DNA from: Haloferax marinum
GTDB taxonomy: Archaea; Halobacteriota; Halobacteria; Halobacteriales; Haloferacaceae
Length of the DNA stretch: 64,000 nucleotides
Direction: 5' to 3'
Assembly (NCBI RefSeq): GCF_009674625.1
Contig: NZ_WKJQ01000001.1
Span: forward strand, 806,001 to 870,000
Part shown: positions 1 through 7,476 of the stretch, piece by piece
Layout of the letters: each line of letters opens with the position of its first letter
Position numbering within the stretch: position 1 is the stretch's first letter
Position numbers and translations under genes: made by a program
The notes under the pieces: generated by a model
Databases searched by the model: none
Told to the model about the DNA's origin: nothing
What the model saw: only the letters and a program-made list of their open reading frames with translations

Positions 1-2
1 TC

Positions 3-281
3 GTCGCCCTGACAGTGTCGTTCATCCCCGCAGTCGAGCAGGCGACTGCCGGCACAGCAGTCGGGGCCGGCGGAGTCGGCGGCGTCACCTCCGGAACGTT
101 CGCTGGCCTCCGCGACGTCGACACCGCTGCCTATTCGGTGCTGTTCTTCCACCTCTCGGCGATTCAAGGCGTCTGCTCTGGCCTCATCGCAGGACAGTTA
201 GGCGAAGGCGAAATCGCAGACGGCATCAAACACGCGACACTGCTCTTGTTCGTCACGTACGCCGTCTTCTTGTTCATCTGA
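3..281 (+). CDS. Type II secretion/TadC-PilC family membrane protein, C-terminal end (5' truncated)
   Basis: The frame is open from the window edge to the TGA at 281, giving about 92 residues of a C-terminus. The conserved pattern of a Tyr-Ser-Val-Leu-Phe-Phe-His stretch, then Gly-Leu-Ile-Ala-Gly-Gln, then Gly-Ile-Lys-His, followed by a closing hydrophobic segment, resembles the last part of archaeal FlaJ/TadC/PilC proteins, the polytopic platform of type IV pilus-like machines. By family knowledge it would anchor the assembly ATPase at the membrane. The partner ATPase should lie upstream, outside the window. The family call rests on the C-terminus only. Confidence 0.65.
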   Translation, partial: VALTVSFIPAVEQATAGTAVGAGGVGGVTSGTFAGLRDVDTAAYSVLFFHLSAIQGVCSGLIAGQLGEGEIADGIKHATLLLFVTYAVFLFI

Positions 282-303
282 GTCCGGTTTTCTCGTCGAT
301 GGA

Positions 304-348
304 GAACACGTCGTTAGGGAACACGTCGCGTCGGTGGGGAACACGTCG
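304..348 (+). repeat. Three direct copies of GAACACGTCG
   Basis: GAACACGTCG occurs at 304-313, 319-328 and 339-348, spaced 15 and 20 bases apart, between the end of the pilus-type gene and the methyltransferase start at 424. The copies are identical over ten bases and extend to GGGAACACGTCG in the last two. They could be operator half-sites or a slippage product. An open frame runs through them from a GTG at 334, but I do not think it is translated. Confidence 0.6.
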
Positions 349-423
349 TTGGACAGCAGGTCGACTACGGTGTCGCCACCGACGACCCGTGCGGTCTTTG
401 GTGGGGCATCGCTACCCATCGAT

Positions 424-1071
424 ATGGACGATTCCCGAACGGCGGTCCGGGAGACCTACGACCGCATCGCGTCACACTTCGCGTCGACCCGCGAGTATCC
501 GTGGCCGGAAGTCGAGACGTTCGTCACGGAGGCGACTGCAGACGCCCCAGCGGTCCGTGCTCTCGACCTCGGGTGCGGCAACGGTCGGCACGTCGAACTC
601 CTCTCGGCACACGCCGACGAGGTGGTCGGACTCGACGTTAGCCGTGGGCTACTCGACGAAGCGACCACCAGAGCAGCAGACAGAGGATTCGAAGCAGGCC
701 TCGTGCAGGGTGACGCCTCACGCCTCCCATTTGCCGACGACACGTTCGACCTCGCCGTCTACGTGGCGACACTCCACCACCTCACTCCTCGTGAGGCGCG
801 CGTCGAGAGCCTGAACGAACTCGCTCGCGTCCTCACGTCGGACGGTCGCGCCGTCGTCAGCGCGTGGAGCACCGCCCACGACACGTTCGACCGCGAGGAC
901 GGATTCGACACCACGGTCGATTGGACGCTCCCCGGTGGCGAGACAGTCCCGCGATTCTATCACATCTACGCGCCCGACGAGTTCGACGCCGACCTCACGG
1001 CGAGTTCGCTCGGGGTTGTCGAATCGACGATTTCGAGCGGGAACTGTTACGCCGTCGTCACCGGCGTCTGA
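424..1071 (+). CDS. Class I SAM-dependent methyltransferase, Trm9-like
   Basis: This encodes 215 residues. Motif I (LDLGCGNG) lies at about residues 47-54 and the post-motif II/IV region reads VATLHHL near residue 120. The N-terminus has the YDRIASHF...TR..PWP pattern found in Trm9/ALKBH8-type methyltransferases, which methylate carboxymethyluridine at the tRNA wobble position, and a YHIYAPDEF stretch near the C-terminus fits the same family. I chose the ATG at 424 because it places this motif right at the N-terminus; a GTG at 334 in the same frame would add a repetitive, non-conserved stretch. The substrate is inferred from similarity only, and a small-molecule methyltransferase is the alternative. 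Confidence 0.75.
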   Translation: MDDSRTAVRETYDRIASHFASTREYPWPEVETFVTEATADAPAVRALDLGCGNGRHVELLSAHADEVVGLDVSRGLLDEATTRAADRGFEAGLVQGDASRLPFADDTFDLAVYVATLHHLTPREARVESLNELARVLTSDGRAVVSAWSTAHDTFDREDGFDTTVDWTLPGGETVPRFYHIYAPDEFDADLTASSLGVVESTISSGNCYAVVTGV

Positions 1072-1180
1072 GAAGGGTCGACACGCTGTGGCAGGTGTGA
1101 GAGTCGATGCCATTTCGCGGCTGGATACCGGCGTCGCACAGGTGATGTGGGCTTAAGAGTGACCGGACGTATCGACATGT

Positions 1181-2209
1181 ATGACCAAGACCGACGAACG
1201 ACAGGAGTACGAGGTGGTCGTCGTAGGTGGCGGCCCTGCTGGACTGCAGACGGCACTCTACACGACGAGACTCGGCCACGACACGGCGCTCGTCGACCGA
1301 GGCGGTGGCCGCGCGGCGATGATGCTCGACACGCACAACGTCATCGGCGTCACCGAAGACCAGTCGGGCAACGAGTTCCTCGGGACGGCCCGCACGCAAC
1401 TCCAAGAGTACGGCACCGACATCTACCGTGACCTCGTGACCGACGCCGAGCGACTCGACGACGGCCGGTTCCGCCTCGTCGCCAACGACGGTGAGTTCAT
1501 CGCCGAACGCGTCGTGTTCGGCGTCGGCTTCAACGACAAACGCCCCGAACCGCCGCTTCCACGCACCGGAAAGGGTCTCCACTACTGTCTCCACTGTGAC
1601 GCCTACATGTTCGTCGACGAGTCGGTGTACGTCATGGGTCACTCTGACTCTGCGGCCTACGTCGCCATGATTATGCTCAACTTCACCGACGAAGTCGACA
1701 TCCTCCTTCGCGGCGCAGAACCCACCTGGTCCGACGAGACCGACGAACTCGTGCGTGCGCACCCGGTCGATATCATCGACGAGGATATCTCGGGGATGAC
1801 GAAGCGCGACGACGGGTGGTTAGAGAGCTTCGAATTCGAAGACGGCACCGTCCGCGAGTACAAAGGTGGCTTCGCGATGTACGGGTCGGAGTACAACACC
1901 ACGCTCTTCGAACAACTCGACGTGGAACTCGACGACGACGGCACCGTTCCCGTAGACGACCACGGACGGACGAGCGTCGATGGCGTCTTCGCTGTCGGTG
2001 ACGTCACGCCCGGCCACAACCAGATTCCCGTCGCGATGGGGAAGGGTGCGAAAGCCGGCATCGCCATCCACATGGAACTCCGCGAGTTCCCGAAGAGCCT
2101 CGAAGAGGTTCGCGCCGAGGGTGCAGTCTCTGCGGAGGACGTGCCTGGTATCTCGCCCGCGCTCCTCGACAAAGCCAAGCAGTTCAACGAGTCGCACGCC
2201 GACGACTAA
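1181..2209 (+). CDS. Thioredoxin-reductase-like FAD-dependent oxidoreductase
   Basis: The 342-residue protein has an FAD-binding GGGPAG at residues 16-21, a redox-active CLHC pair at 136-139 and the second FAD motif FAVGDVTPG near 275. This is the layout of thioredoxin reductase and related two-domain flavoproteins. The NAD(P)H-binding loop at about 153 reads GHSDSA instead of the usual GGGxSA/GxGxxA, so the electron donor may not be ordinary NADPH. A TATA-like GCTTAAG at 1149-1155 is 27 bases before the ATG, which supports this start and a leaderless mRNA. No thioredoxin gene is adjacent. Confidence 0.85.
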   Translation: MTKTDERQEYEVVVVGGGPAGLQTALYTTRLGHDTALVDRGGGRAAMMLDTHNVIGVTEDQSGNEFLGTARTQLQEYGTDIYRDLVTDAERLDDGRFRLVANDGEFIAERVVFGVGFNDKRPEPPLPRTGKGLHYCLHCDAYMFVDESVYVMGHSDSAAYVAMIMLNFTDEVDILLRGAEPTWSDETDELVRAHPVDIIDEDISGMTKRDDGWLESFEFEDGTVREYKGGFAMYGSEYNTTLFEQLDVELDDDGTVPVDDHGRTSVDGVFAVGDVTPGHNQIPVAMGKGAKAGIAIHMELREFPKSLEEVRAEGAVSAEDVPGISPALLDKAKQFNESHADD

Positions 2210-2293
2210 CCGCGAAATTCGGGGAAAATCGGCGTTAATCGGGGGTGAATAAACACCTACCTCAAGTTCTCGGAGACAGTATAGTCTGGCACG

Positions 2294-3586
2294 ATGAAAC
2301 GTACTGGATTCGCGACTGTTCTGGTCGCGCTCCTGGTCGTCTTGGCCGGGTGCGCGGGTGGTGCAGGAACACTAACTGATAGCCCGCAGTCCGTCACCGA
2401 AACGACTGCAGAGACGACTGACGCGTCCTCGACCGGTGGGTCTGCCGGTGAGTCCGGCACCGTGAACTTCTACGTGAGCGACGAGGAGAACGCCATCGAG
2501 GACTTCGAGAGCCTCAACGTCACCATCGAGCGCGTGACGTTCATGAGTGCGGAGAGCGGTGACGACGAATCCGAAGCAGAGCCTGCGGAATCTGAGGAAT
2601 CCGAAGAAAGCGAAGAAAGCGAGTCTGAGGACGAGTCCGTCGAAGCAGAGGCAGAAGCAAACGCCTCGGCTAACTCGACGGTCGCAAACGCGACTGCCAA
2701 CGCGACCGCGACGGAGAACGCGACTGCCAACGCCTCGACAGCGGTCGAAAACGAGACTGAGGTCGAAGCAGAGAACGAGGTCGAAATCGAGTCTGAGTCC
2801 GAGTCCAACGGAAAAGTCAGCTACGAAGTCGATAACGTCACTGTCGACCTGACGGAACTGAAAGGCGACAAGGCCTCGCTCGTCGGTGAGTACGACGTTC
2901 CGAAGGGGAACTACAACGCCGTCCACGTCGAAGTCACCAACGTGAGTGGGACGCTCAAGACGGGCGAACAGGTGAACATCAAACTCCCGAGCAACAAACT
3001 CAAACTCAACTCCGACTTCACCGTCGGAAACGGTGAGTCTGTGGACTTCGTCTTCGACATCACCGCCTTCGAAGCGGGACAGAGTGGGAAGTACATCATC
3101 AAACCCGTCATCAGCGAGTCCGGCACCGACGTTCCGATAGAGCACGTCGACGAGGACGCTGAAGAAGTCGAAAAAGCCGAAGAGGAAGCAGAAGACGAGA
3201 CGGAAGAAGAACGGGAAGACGAAGAGAAAGCAGAAGATGACGACGATGACGGAGACGCAGTCGAGACGGCCGAGAGTGCCGAACTCAACGTGACCTTCGA
3301 CGGCAACGTCACCACTGACGAGAACGTGACGCTCACCGTCACGCAGAACGAGTCGGCAGTCGAGAACGCGGCGGTGGTCGTCAACGACGTCGAGGTCGGG
3401 ACGACCGACGCCAACGGAACGCTCGTCGTCGACGTTCCGGACGCGAATGAGCTGTCTGTGAAGGTCATGCACGATGACGCCGAAGCCGAGTTCGAGTTCG
3501 AACTCGTCGCCGAGGTGACCGAAACGGGCGAAGACGACTCGAAGAAGCCCGATAACACCGGAAAATCGGATAACAGCGACGCCTGA
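2294..3586 (+). CDS. DUF4382-type secreted lipoprotein with acidic, sequon-rich insert
   Basis: The 430-residue protein starts with a hydrophobic signal ending in a lipobox (LAGC, Cys at about 20), so it is probably a lipid-anchored surface protein. Residues 55-85 and 175-285 resemble the DUF4382 beta-sandwich domain. This is split by a Glu/Ser/Ala-rich stretch at about 90-175 with many N-glycosylation sequons (NAS, NST, NAT, NET). A second Glu/Asp-rich linker at about 290-325 leads to a C-terminal domain like a carboxypeptidase-regulatory or Ig fold. The function of DUF4382 is unknown. The ATG at 2294 is the only start that gives a full signal peptide. Confidence 0.8.
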   Translation: MKRTGFATVLVALLVVLAGCAGGAGTLTDSPQSVTETTAETTDASSTGGSAGESGTVNFYVSDEENAIEDFESLNVTIERVTFMSAESGDDESEAEPAESEESEESEESESEDESVEAEAEANASANSTVANATANATATENATANASTAVENETEVEAENEVEIESESESNGKVSYEVDNVTVDLTELKGDKASLVGEYDVPKGNYNAVHVEVTNVSGTLKTGEQVNIKLPSNKLKLNSDFTVGNGESVDFVFDITAFEAGQSGKYIIKPVISESGTDVPIEHVDEDAEEVEKAEEEAEDETEEEREDEEKAEDDDDDGDAVETAESAELNVTFDGNVTTDENVTLTVTQNESAVENAAVVVNDVEVGTTDANGTLVVDVPDANELSVKVMHDDAEAEFEFELVAEVTETGEDDSKKPDNTGKSDNSDA

Positions 3587-3714
3587 CCGAAAAGGTAACA
3601 TCCTTATTGTGGCGTCGAATACGAAGAGGTAGACACCGACGACACGAGCACCGGTGTCTCGGCCGAACGAAGTGAGGTCGAGGCTCGGTGCGCGAGTGAA
3701 CGGTGTGAACGAGC

Positions 3715-3785
3715 GCACCGGTGGTCTAATGGTAAGACATTGGCCTTCCAAGCCAATTATCTGGGTTCGATTCCCAGCCGGTGCA
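3715..3785 (+). tRNA. tRNA-Gly (anticodon TCC)
   Basis: The sequence folds as a full cloverleaf. The acceptor stem is GCACCGG (3715-3721) with CCGGTGC (3778-3784) and discriminator A at 3785. The anticodon stem is TTGGC/GCCAA with loop CTTCCAA, giving anticodon TCC at 3747-3749, which reads GGA glycine codons. The T arm is CTGGG-TTCGATT-CCCAG. No CCA is encoded, as usual in archaea, and there is no intron. Confidence 0.97.
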
Positions 3786-3952
3786 TCTTCTGAACGGACC
3801 TAAACGAGGAGTCATCGGGCTCAGCGTTTCTGCGGAGTGATTCGATTCGGTACCCCCAGATGGAGAGACCACTGTCTCTCGGTCACATATTATTGTAACG
3901 AGTTCGACACGGACCGTCTCTCTTATCTTCCCCCCGAACGTAAGCGAACGTA

Positions 3953-4258
3953 ATGATAAACTCTATTCCACTGTTCCCCGGCCTGCCGGGTGGTCCAGAA
4001 CTGCTTATCGTCCTGCTCATCATCGTCCTCCTGTTCGGGGCGAACAAACTCCCCCAACTCGCTCGCTCCTCTGGGCAAGCGATGGGAGAGTTCCGCCGTG
4101 GACGACAGGAGATCGAAGAAGAACTGAAGAAGGGTGTCGAAGGCGAAGGCGAAAGCGAAGGCGAAGGCGACGAATCGTCGGCGTCGTCGGCATCGGCAGA
4201 CGAGGAAGAAGAAGAGGAAGCAGAGTCCGTCGAAGCAGAAGCGGAAAAAGAGAACTAA
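3953..4258 (+). CDS. tatA: Twin-arginine translocase subunit TatA
   Basis: The 101-residue protein has one N-terminal transmembrane helix (about 14-30, with Glu16 near its start), the FGANKLPQLARSSGQAMGEF hinge and amphipathic helix, and then a very acidic Ser/Glu tail. This is the TatA layout: it forms the pore part of the Tat system for folded proteins, the main export route in haloarchaea. The Tat signals seen elsewhere here (beta-propeller, sugar dehydrogenase, subtilase) would depend on it. A TTAT box at 3923-3926 lies 27 bases before the ATG. No tatC is adjacent. Confidence 0.93.
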   Translation: MINSIPLFPGLPGGPELLIVLLIIVLLFGANKLPQLARSSGQAMGEFRRGRQEIEEELKKGVEGEGESEGEGDESSASSASADEEEEEEAESVEAEAEKEN

Positions 4259-4464
4259 GGTCTTTTCGTGGGGGGTGACCCCACCACAGAATCCACACAC
4301 TCGACGAGTGGCAACTCCATCTTTCGTCGCCCACTGTTTCGCGGCGTCGAATGGGAGTCCCGCGGCGTCGAATACGGGAGCGAATCGACAGTTGTGTCTC
4401 AGTACCAACGCTCGCAGAGAAGACAACCATAGCCGACGCTCACCGATTCGAATGAGGTATGAAT

Positions 4465-4778
4465 GGGTGGACAGCGAGGTTGCCCGGCGTTCCGACGTGG
4501 GGAATCTCGGTTGCCTCCTCCACCCCGCGATCCCTCGAGCGACGCACGTCCGATGGTCCGCTGCTCGCTCCCGCGCCTGGCGGGGTACCACCGATGAACC
4601 GCGCCAACCCTTCCCTGCGGAAGGGGTACACGGAACCGCTGTCCCCGAGGGACGAGGTTTCTACGTTGGCTTCCGAGGCCCGCGCCGGTCTGACCGGACG
4701 CGCCCGTTTTTGGTCCCCGCTAAAGACCTATTTCGCGGGTAGAGAGCAGGGCCTAACTGCCCGACCTAGTCCACTCAC
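4465..4778 (-). ncRNA. Signal recognition particle 7S RNA
   Basis: On the minus strand, 4580 to 4559 reads CCAGG-CGC-GGGA-GCG-AGCAGCGG. This is the SRP helix 8 signature: CAGG, a short stem, a GNRA tetraloop, then AGCAGC, matching the CAGG...GGAA...AGCAGCC core of bacterial 4.5S RNA. The ends GTGGAC (near 4774) and GTCCAC (near 4467) can pair as helix 1, giving about 314 nt, the size of archaeal 7S RNA. The 5' third, CTAGGTCGGGCAGTTAGG onward, looks like the Alu domain. Exact ends are estimates. The RNA binds SRP19 and SRP54 and targets nascent membrane proteins. Confidence 0.85.
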
Positions 4779-4794
4779 TCCTAATCCACCGACT

Positions 4795-4800
4795 GTTAAG
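4795..4800 (-). promoter_or_regulatory. Probable TATA box of the 7S RNA gene
   Basis: The minus strand reads CTTAAC here, about 25 bases before the proposed 5' end of the 7S RNA. The position fits an archaeal box A, but the match is only moderate. Just upstream, CTCGC-GAA-GCGAG (4815-4827) is a small perfect inverted repeat. Confidence 0.5.
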
Positions 4801-4888
4801 GGCCTTTCGACTCGCGAAGCGAGAAATCGAGGGACACCGCCGGGGTTCTTCGACGCGGTTTCGAGCAGTAAACGCAGACGTTCTCGAC

Positions 4889-5302
4889 TCAGACGATGTT
4901 TCGCGCGTAGCCTGCGGCCCCGACGAACGTGATGGCGGCAGCACCGATGACGGTCCAGCGGTGGTAACTCAGCCACGAGTACTGCTGGGGGAAACTGAAC
5001 AGCACGTTCGGGTCGATGGCGAACGTCCACACGACCGAGAGACCGAGCATCGAAAGCGACAGCACGAACGCGAGCCCGGCGGCTACAGCAGGGTCGGTTC
5101 GTTCCTGCCGCCCCGAGAGAAAGACGATGACTTCGAGGAGTGCGAGCATCCCGACGAGAGAGATGCCGAACGGTCCAGCGGCGTAGTACGCGGCCATCTC
5201 ACCGGCACCGGATTCGACGGCGACGGCAGGGACCGCGACGGCGACTGCGAGGAGAGTCGCACCGACGAGTCCAATCGTCGAGGCGAAACGTTCGACGTCC
5301 AT
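4889..5302 (-). CDS. Four-helix membrane protein of unknown function
   Basis: The 137-residue protein is mostly hydrophobic, with four likely transmembrane segments at about residues 8-28, 44-64, 75-95 and 115-135 and short hydrophilic links. I do not recognise a characterised family. The ATG at 5302 is chosen because the open frame upstream of it runs antisense into the thiolase gene and is not plausible protein. It is transcribed divergently from the thiolase and convergently with nothing coding; the 7S RNA lies downstream on the same strand. Confidence 0.75.
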   Translation of the reverse strand: MDVERFASTIGLVGATLLAVAVAVPAVAVESGAGEMAAYYAAGPFGISLVGMLALLEVIVFLSGRQERTDPAVAAGLAFVLSLSMLGLSVVWTFAIDPNVLFSFPQQYSWLSYHRWTVIGAAAITFVGAAGYARNIV

Positions 5303-5395
5303 GCATTCCCGTTCGAATGACCGACTGATAAACGGTTTGAGACGGGACGGAGCGGGATTACCCGGTTTTAAATCGCGCTGTAACGACGTGCGCGT

Positions 5396-6547
5396 ATGGA
5401 CCGCGTAGCGATTATCGGTGCATCGATGACCCAGTTCGGGAAACGCGATGCGTGGATTCGCGAGTTGCTCGCCGAAGCGGGGCAGAGCGCACTCGCGGAC
5501 GCCGGCATCTCGCCCGACGAAGTCGAGCACCTCTACGTTTCGAACATGGCCAGCGGCGAATTCGAGGGCCAGACCGGGGTTCCGAACGCCCTCGCCCACG
5601 ACCTCGCGGCGATGCCCGCGTACACCGCTCGAATCGACCAGACCTCCTCGTCCGGTGGTGCGGGCGTCTACGCCGCGTGGCAGTCTGTCGCCTCCGGCGC
5701 GTCCGACATGACGATGCTCGTCGGCGGCGAGAAGATGACTCACCGAACGACGGCGGAAGCGACGGACGTCATCGCCTCGCTGACCCACCCCGTCGAGTAC
5801 AAACACGGTGTGACACTTCCATCGTTCGCGGGACTCACCGCGCGACTCTACCTCGACACCTACGACGCGCCTCGCGAGTCGCTGGGCAAAGTCGCGGTCA
5901 AGAACCACAAAAACGGCCTCGACAACCCGCACGCACAGTTCCGCAAAGAAGTGGACCTCGACACCGTCTTGGACTCGCCAATCGTCGCCGACCCGCTTCG
6001 TCTCTACGACTTCTGTCCCATCACGGACGGGTCTGCAGCACTCGTCTTCTGTCCCGAATCCGTCGCTCGCGAGTACACCGACGACTACGTCGTCATCTCC
6101 GGTATCGGCGGCGCGACGGACACCCACGTCGTCCACGAACGCGCCGACCCGACCACGATGGGCGGCGTCGTCAACTCCTCGGAAATCGCCTACGAGATGG
6201 CCGACCTCGAACCCGAAGACATCGACGTGGCGGAACTCCACGACATGTTCACCATCCTCGAATTCCTCCAGTCTGAGGACCTCGGATTCTTCGAGAAAGG
6301 CGAAGGCTGGAAAGCCGTCGAAGAAGGCGTCACCGACCGCGACGGCGAACTTCCCATCAACACGTCCGGTGGTCTGAAGTCGAAAGGGCACCCCCTCGGG
6401 GCGTCCGGTGTCGCGCAGGTGTACGAAATCTACAAGCAACTCATCGGTGACGCAGGCGAGCGACAGGTCGACGCGGACGTCGGCCTCGCGTGCAACGTCG
6501 GTGGATTCGGCAACTGTGTCATCACGACCATCATGGAGTCCCGATAA
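5396..6547 (+). CDS. Archaeal-type thiolase (beta-ketothiolase alpha subunit) with Ser at the nucleophile position
   Basis: The 383-residue protein has the thiolase fold with KGHPLGASG near residue 335 and CNVGGFG near 366. The usual catalytic ACASGG is TSSSGG at 83-88, so Ser84 takes the place of the nucleophilic Cys. From memory, haloarchaeal beta-ketothiolases with a Ser-His-His triad are described in polyhydroxyalkanoate-making Haloferax, where they pair with an OB-fold subunit. The next gene is exactly such a protein and overlaps this one by one base (TAATG). The likely reaction is condensation or cleavage of acyl-CoA. A TTTAAAT box at 5365-5371 supports a leaderless start. Confidence 0.88.
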   Translation: MDRVAIIGASMTQFGKRDAWIRELLAEAGQSALADAGISPDEVEHLYVSNMASGEFEGQTGVPNALAHDLAAMPAYTARIDQTSSSGGAGVYAAWQSVASGASDMTMLVGGEKMTHRTTAEATDVIASLTHPVEYKHGVTLPSFAGLTARLYLDTYDAPRESLGKVAVKNHKNGLDNPHAQFRKEVDLDTVLDSPIVADPLRLYDFCPITDGSAALVFCPESVAREYTDDYVVISGIGGATDTHVVHERADPTTMGGVVNSSEIAYEMADLEPEDIDVAELHDMFTILEFLQSEDLGFFEKGEGWKAVEEGVTDRDGELPINTSGGLKSKGHPLGASGVAQVYEIYKQLIGDAGERQVDADVGLACNVGGFGNCVITTIMESR

Positions 6548-6924
6548 TGTCCGACGACATCCCCCCGATGGAAGCGTACCGCTACCCCGACGGGAGCATC
6601 ACCTACCCCGGTCACCCGGTCGGCCCCGACGGCGAAGAACCGGTCGGAACCGTCGATTTGAGCGACTACACCGCGACGGTCTTGACGTGGACCACCTCGA
6701 CGGCGACGCCACCCGGTGTCCGCGCACCCAACACGCTCGCCATCGTCGAGTTCGACGTGGACGGCGAACCCGTGCGCGCTATCGGACAAGTCACCGACGA
6801 GGACGAGGTGGAAATCGGCGACGAAGTCGAACCCGTCTACTGCGAAGAACTCCGCGAACCCGGCGCTGGCATCCGCGAACCGGCGAGTCAGGACTGGGAC
6901 GGGTACCAGTTTAAACCGCTGTAA
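6547..6924 (+). CDS. OB-fold (DUF35-like) partner of the thiolase, beta subunit
   Basis: The 125-residue protein has a YPDGSITYPGH N-terminus, a central beta-rich segment (about 35-95) ending in GDEVEPVYCEE, and an acidic tail. This matches the DUF35/OB-fold acyl-CoA-binding proteins that accompany archaeal thiolases. The Cys ligands of the optional zinc ribbon are absent. The start codon shares its A with the thiolase stop, so the two are translationally coupled and probably form one enzyme complex. By analogy with two-subunit haloarchaeal ketothiolases it should help bind CoA. Confidence 0.82.
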   Translation: MSDDIPPMEAYRYPDGSITYPGHPVGPDGEEPVGTVDLSDYTATVLTWTTSTATPPGVRAPNTLAIVEFDVDGEPVRAIGQVTDEDEVEIGDEVEPVYCEELREPGAGIREPASQDWDGYQFKPL

Positions 6925-7005
6925 ACGGCTCTCTGCTGTCGATTCCGACGTTCCCCCGACACACCGACGGGGAATGTTGATACAGCTACACGTTCTACGT
7001 CTCGT

Positions 7006-7473
7006 ATGAACCGAACCCAGCAGGTTATCTTCGCCCGCGACGCTGTCGTCGCGACTGCGGTGCTGGCCGGACTGTACCTCCTCGGGTACGGCATCCAGTT
7101 CCAACCCCTCCAGATTCCGACCTACCTCCTCATCGTCGGATTCGACCTGTTAGAAGTCACGTTCGGCTCCGCAGGGACAAACTACGACCTGTTGTTCGCC
7201 GCGTATATCGTGGGCCTCGGCGTCGTCGGTGCTGCCGTGGCGGGACTCCTTCGCACTGGCGCGCGCAAGACCGACCTCCCGCAGTGGCGACTCGGTACGG
7301 CGGGAGCACTGGCCATCTTGGGGACTCTCTCGCTCCTCTTCGGTCTCAGAGTTCTCCTCGTGAGCACCCAGCGGACGCCCGTGTTGGTAACCGGTGCGGC
7401 AGGCATCGCGTTGCTGGCGCTGGCTGGTTGGCTCTCAGGTCTCTACAGAATCGAGTTCGGACAGGCACAGTAG
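7006..7473 (+). CDS. Four-helix membrane protein of unknown function
   Basis: The 155-residue protein has likely transmembrane helices at about 10-32, 58-80, 90-112 and 120-145. Between the first two lies a loop, GIQFQPLQIPTYLLIVGFD, probably half in the membrane. I recognise no catalytic motif or named family. The ATG at 7006 is preceded by a weak AT-rich box around 6977-6983. It follows the thiolase pair after 81 bases and converges with the coiled-coil protein gene, whose stop is only four bases away. Confidence 0.75.
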   Translation: MNRTQQVIFARDAVVATAVLAGLYLLGYGIQFQPLQIPTYLLIVGFDLLEVTFGSAGTNYDLLFAAYIVGLGVVGAAVAGLLRTGARKTDLPQWRLGTAGALAILGTLSLLFGLRVLLVSTQRTPVLVTGAAGIALLALAGWLSGLYRIEFGQAQ

Positions 7474-7476
7474 TCG

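Noticed and set aside
4465..4778. RNase P RNA considered for the structured region
   Set aside because: I do not see the conserved RNase P core elements (such as the ACAGAA region), while the SRP helix 8 motif is clear.
4134..4932. Open frames over the 7S RNA region on both strands
   Set aside because: They have no family motifs and are Arg/Pro-rich, and the structured RNA explains the sequence better.
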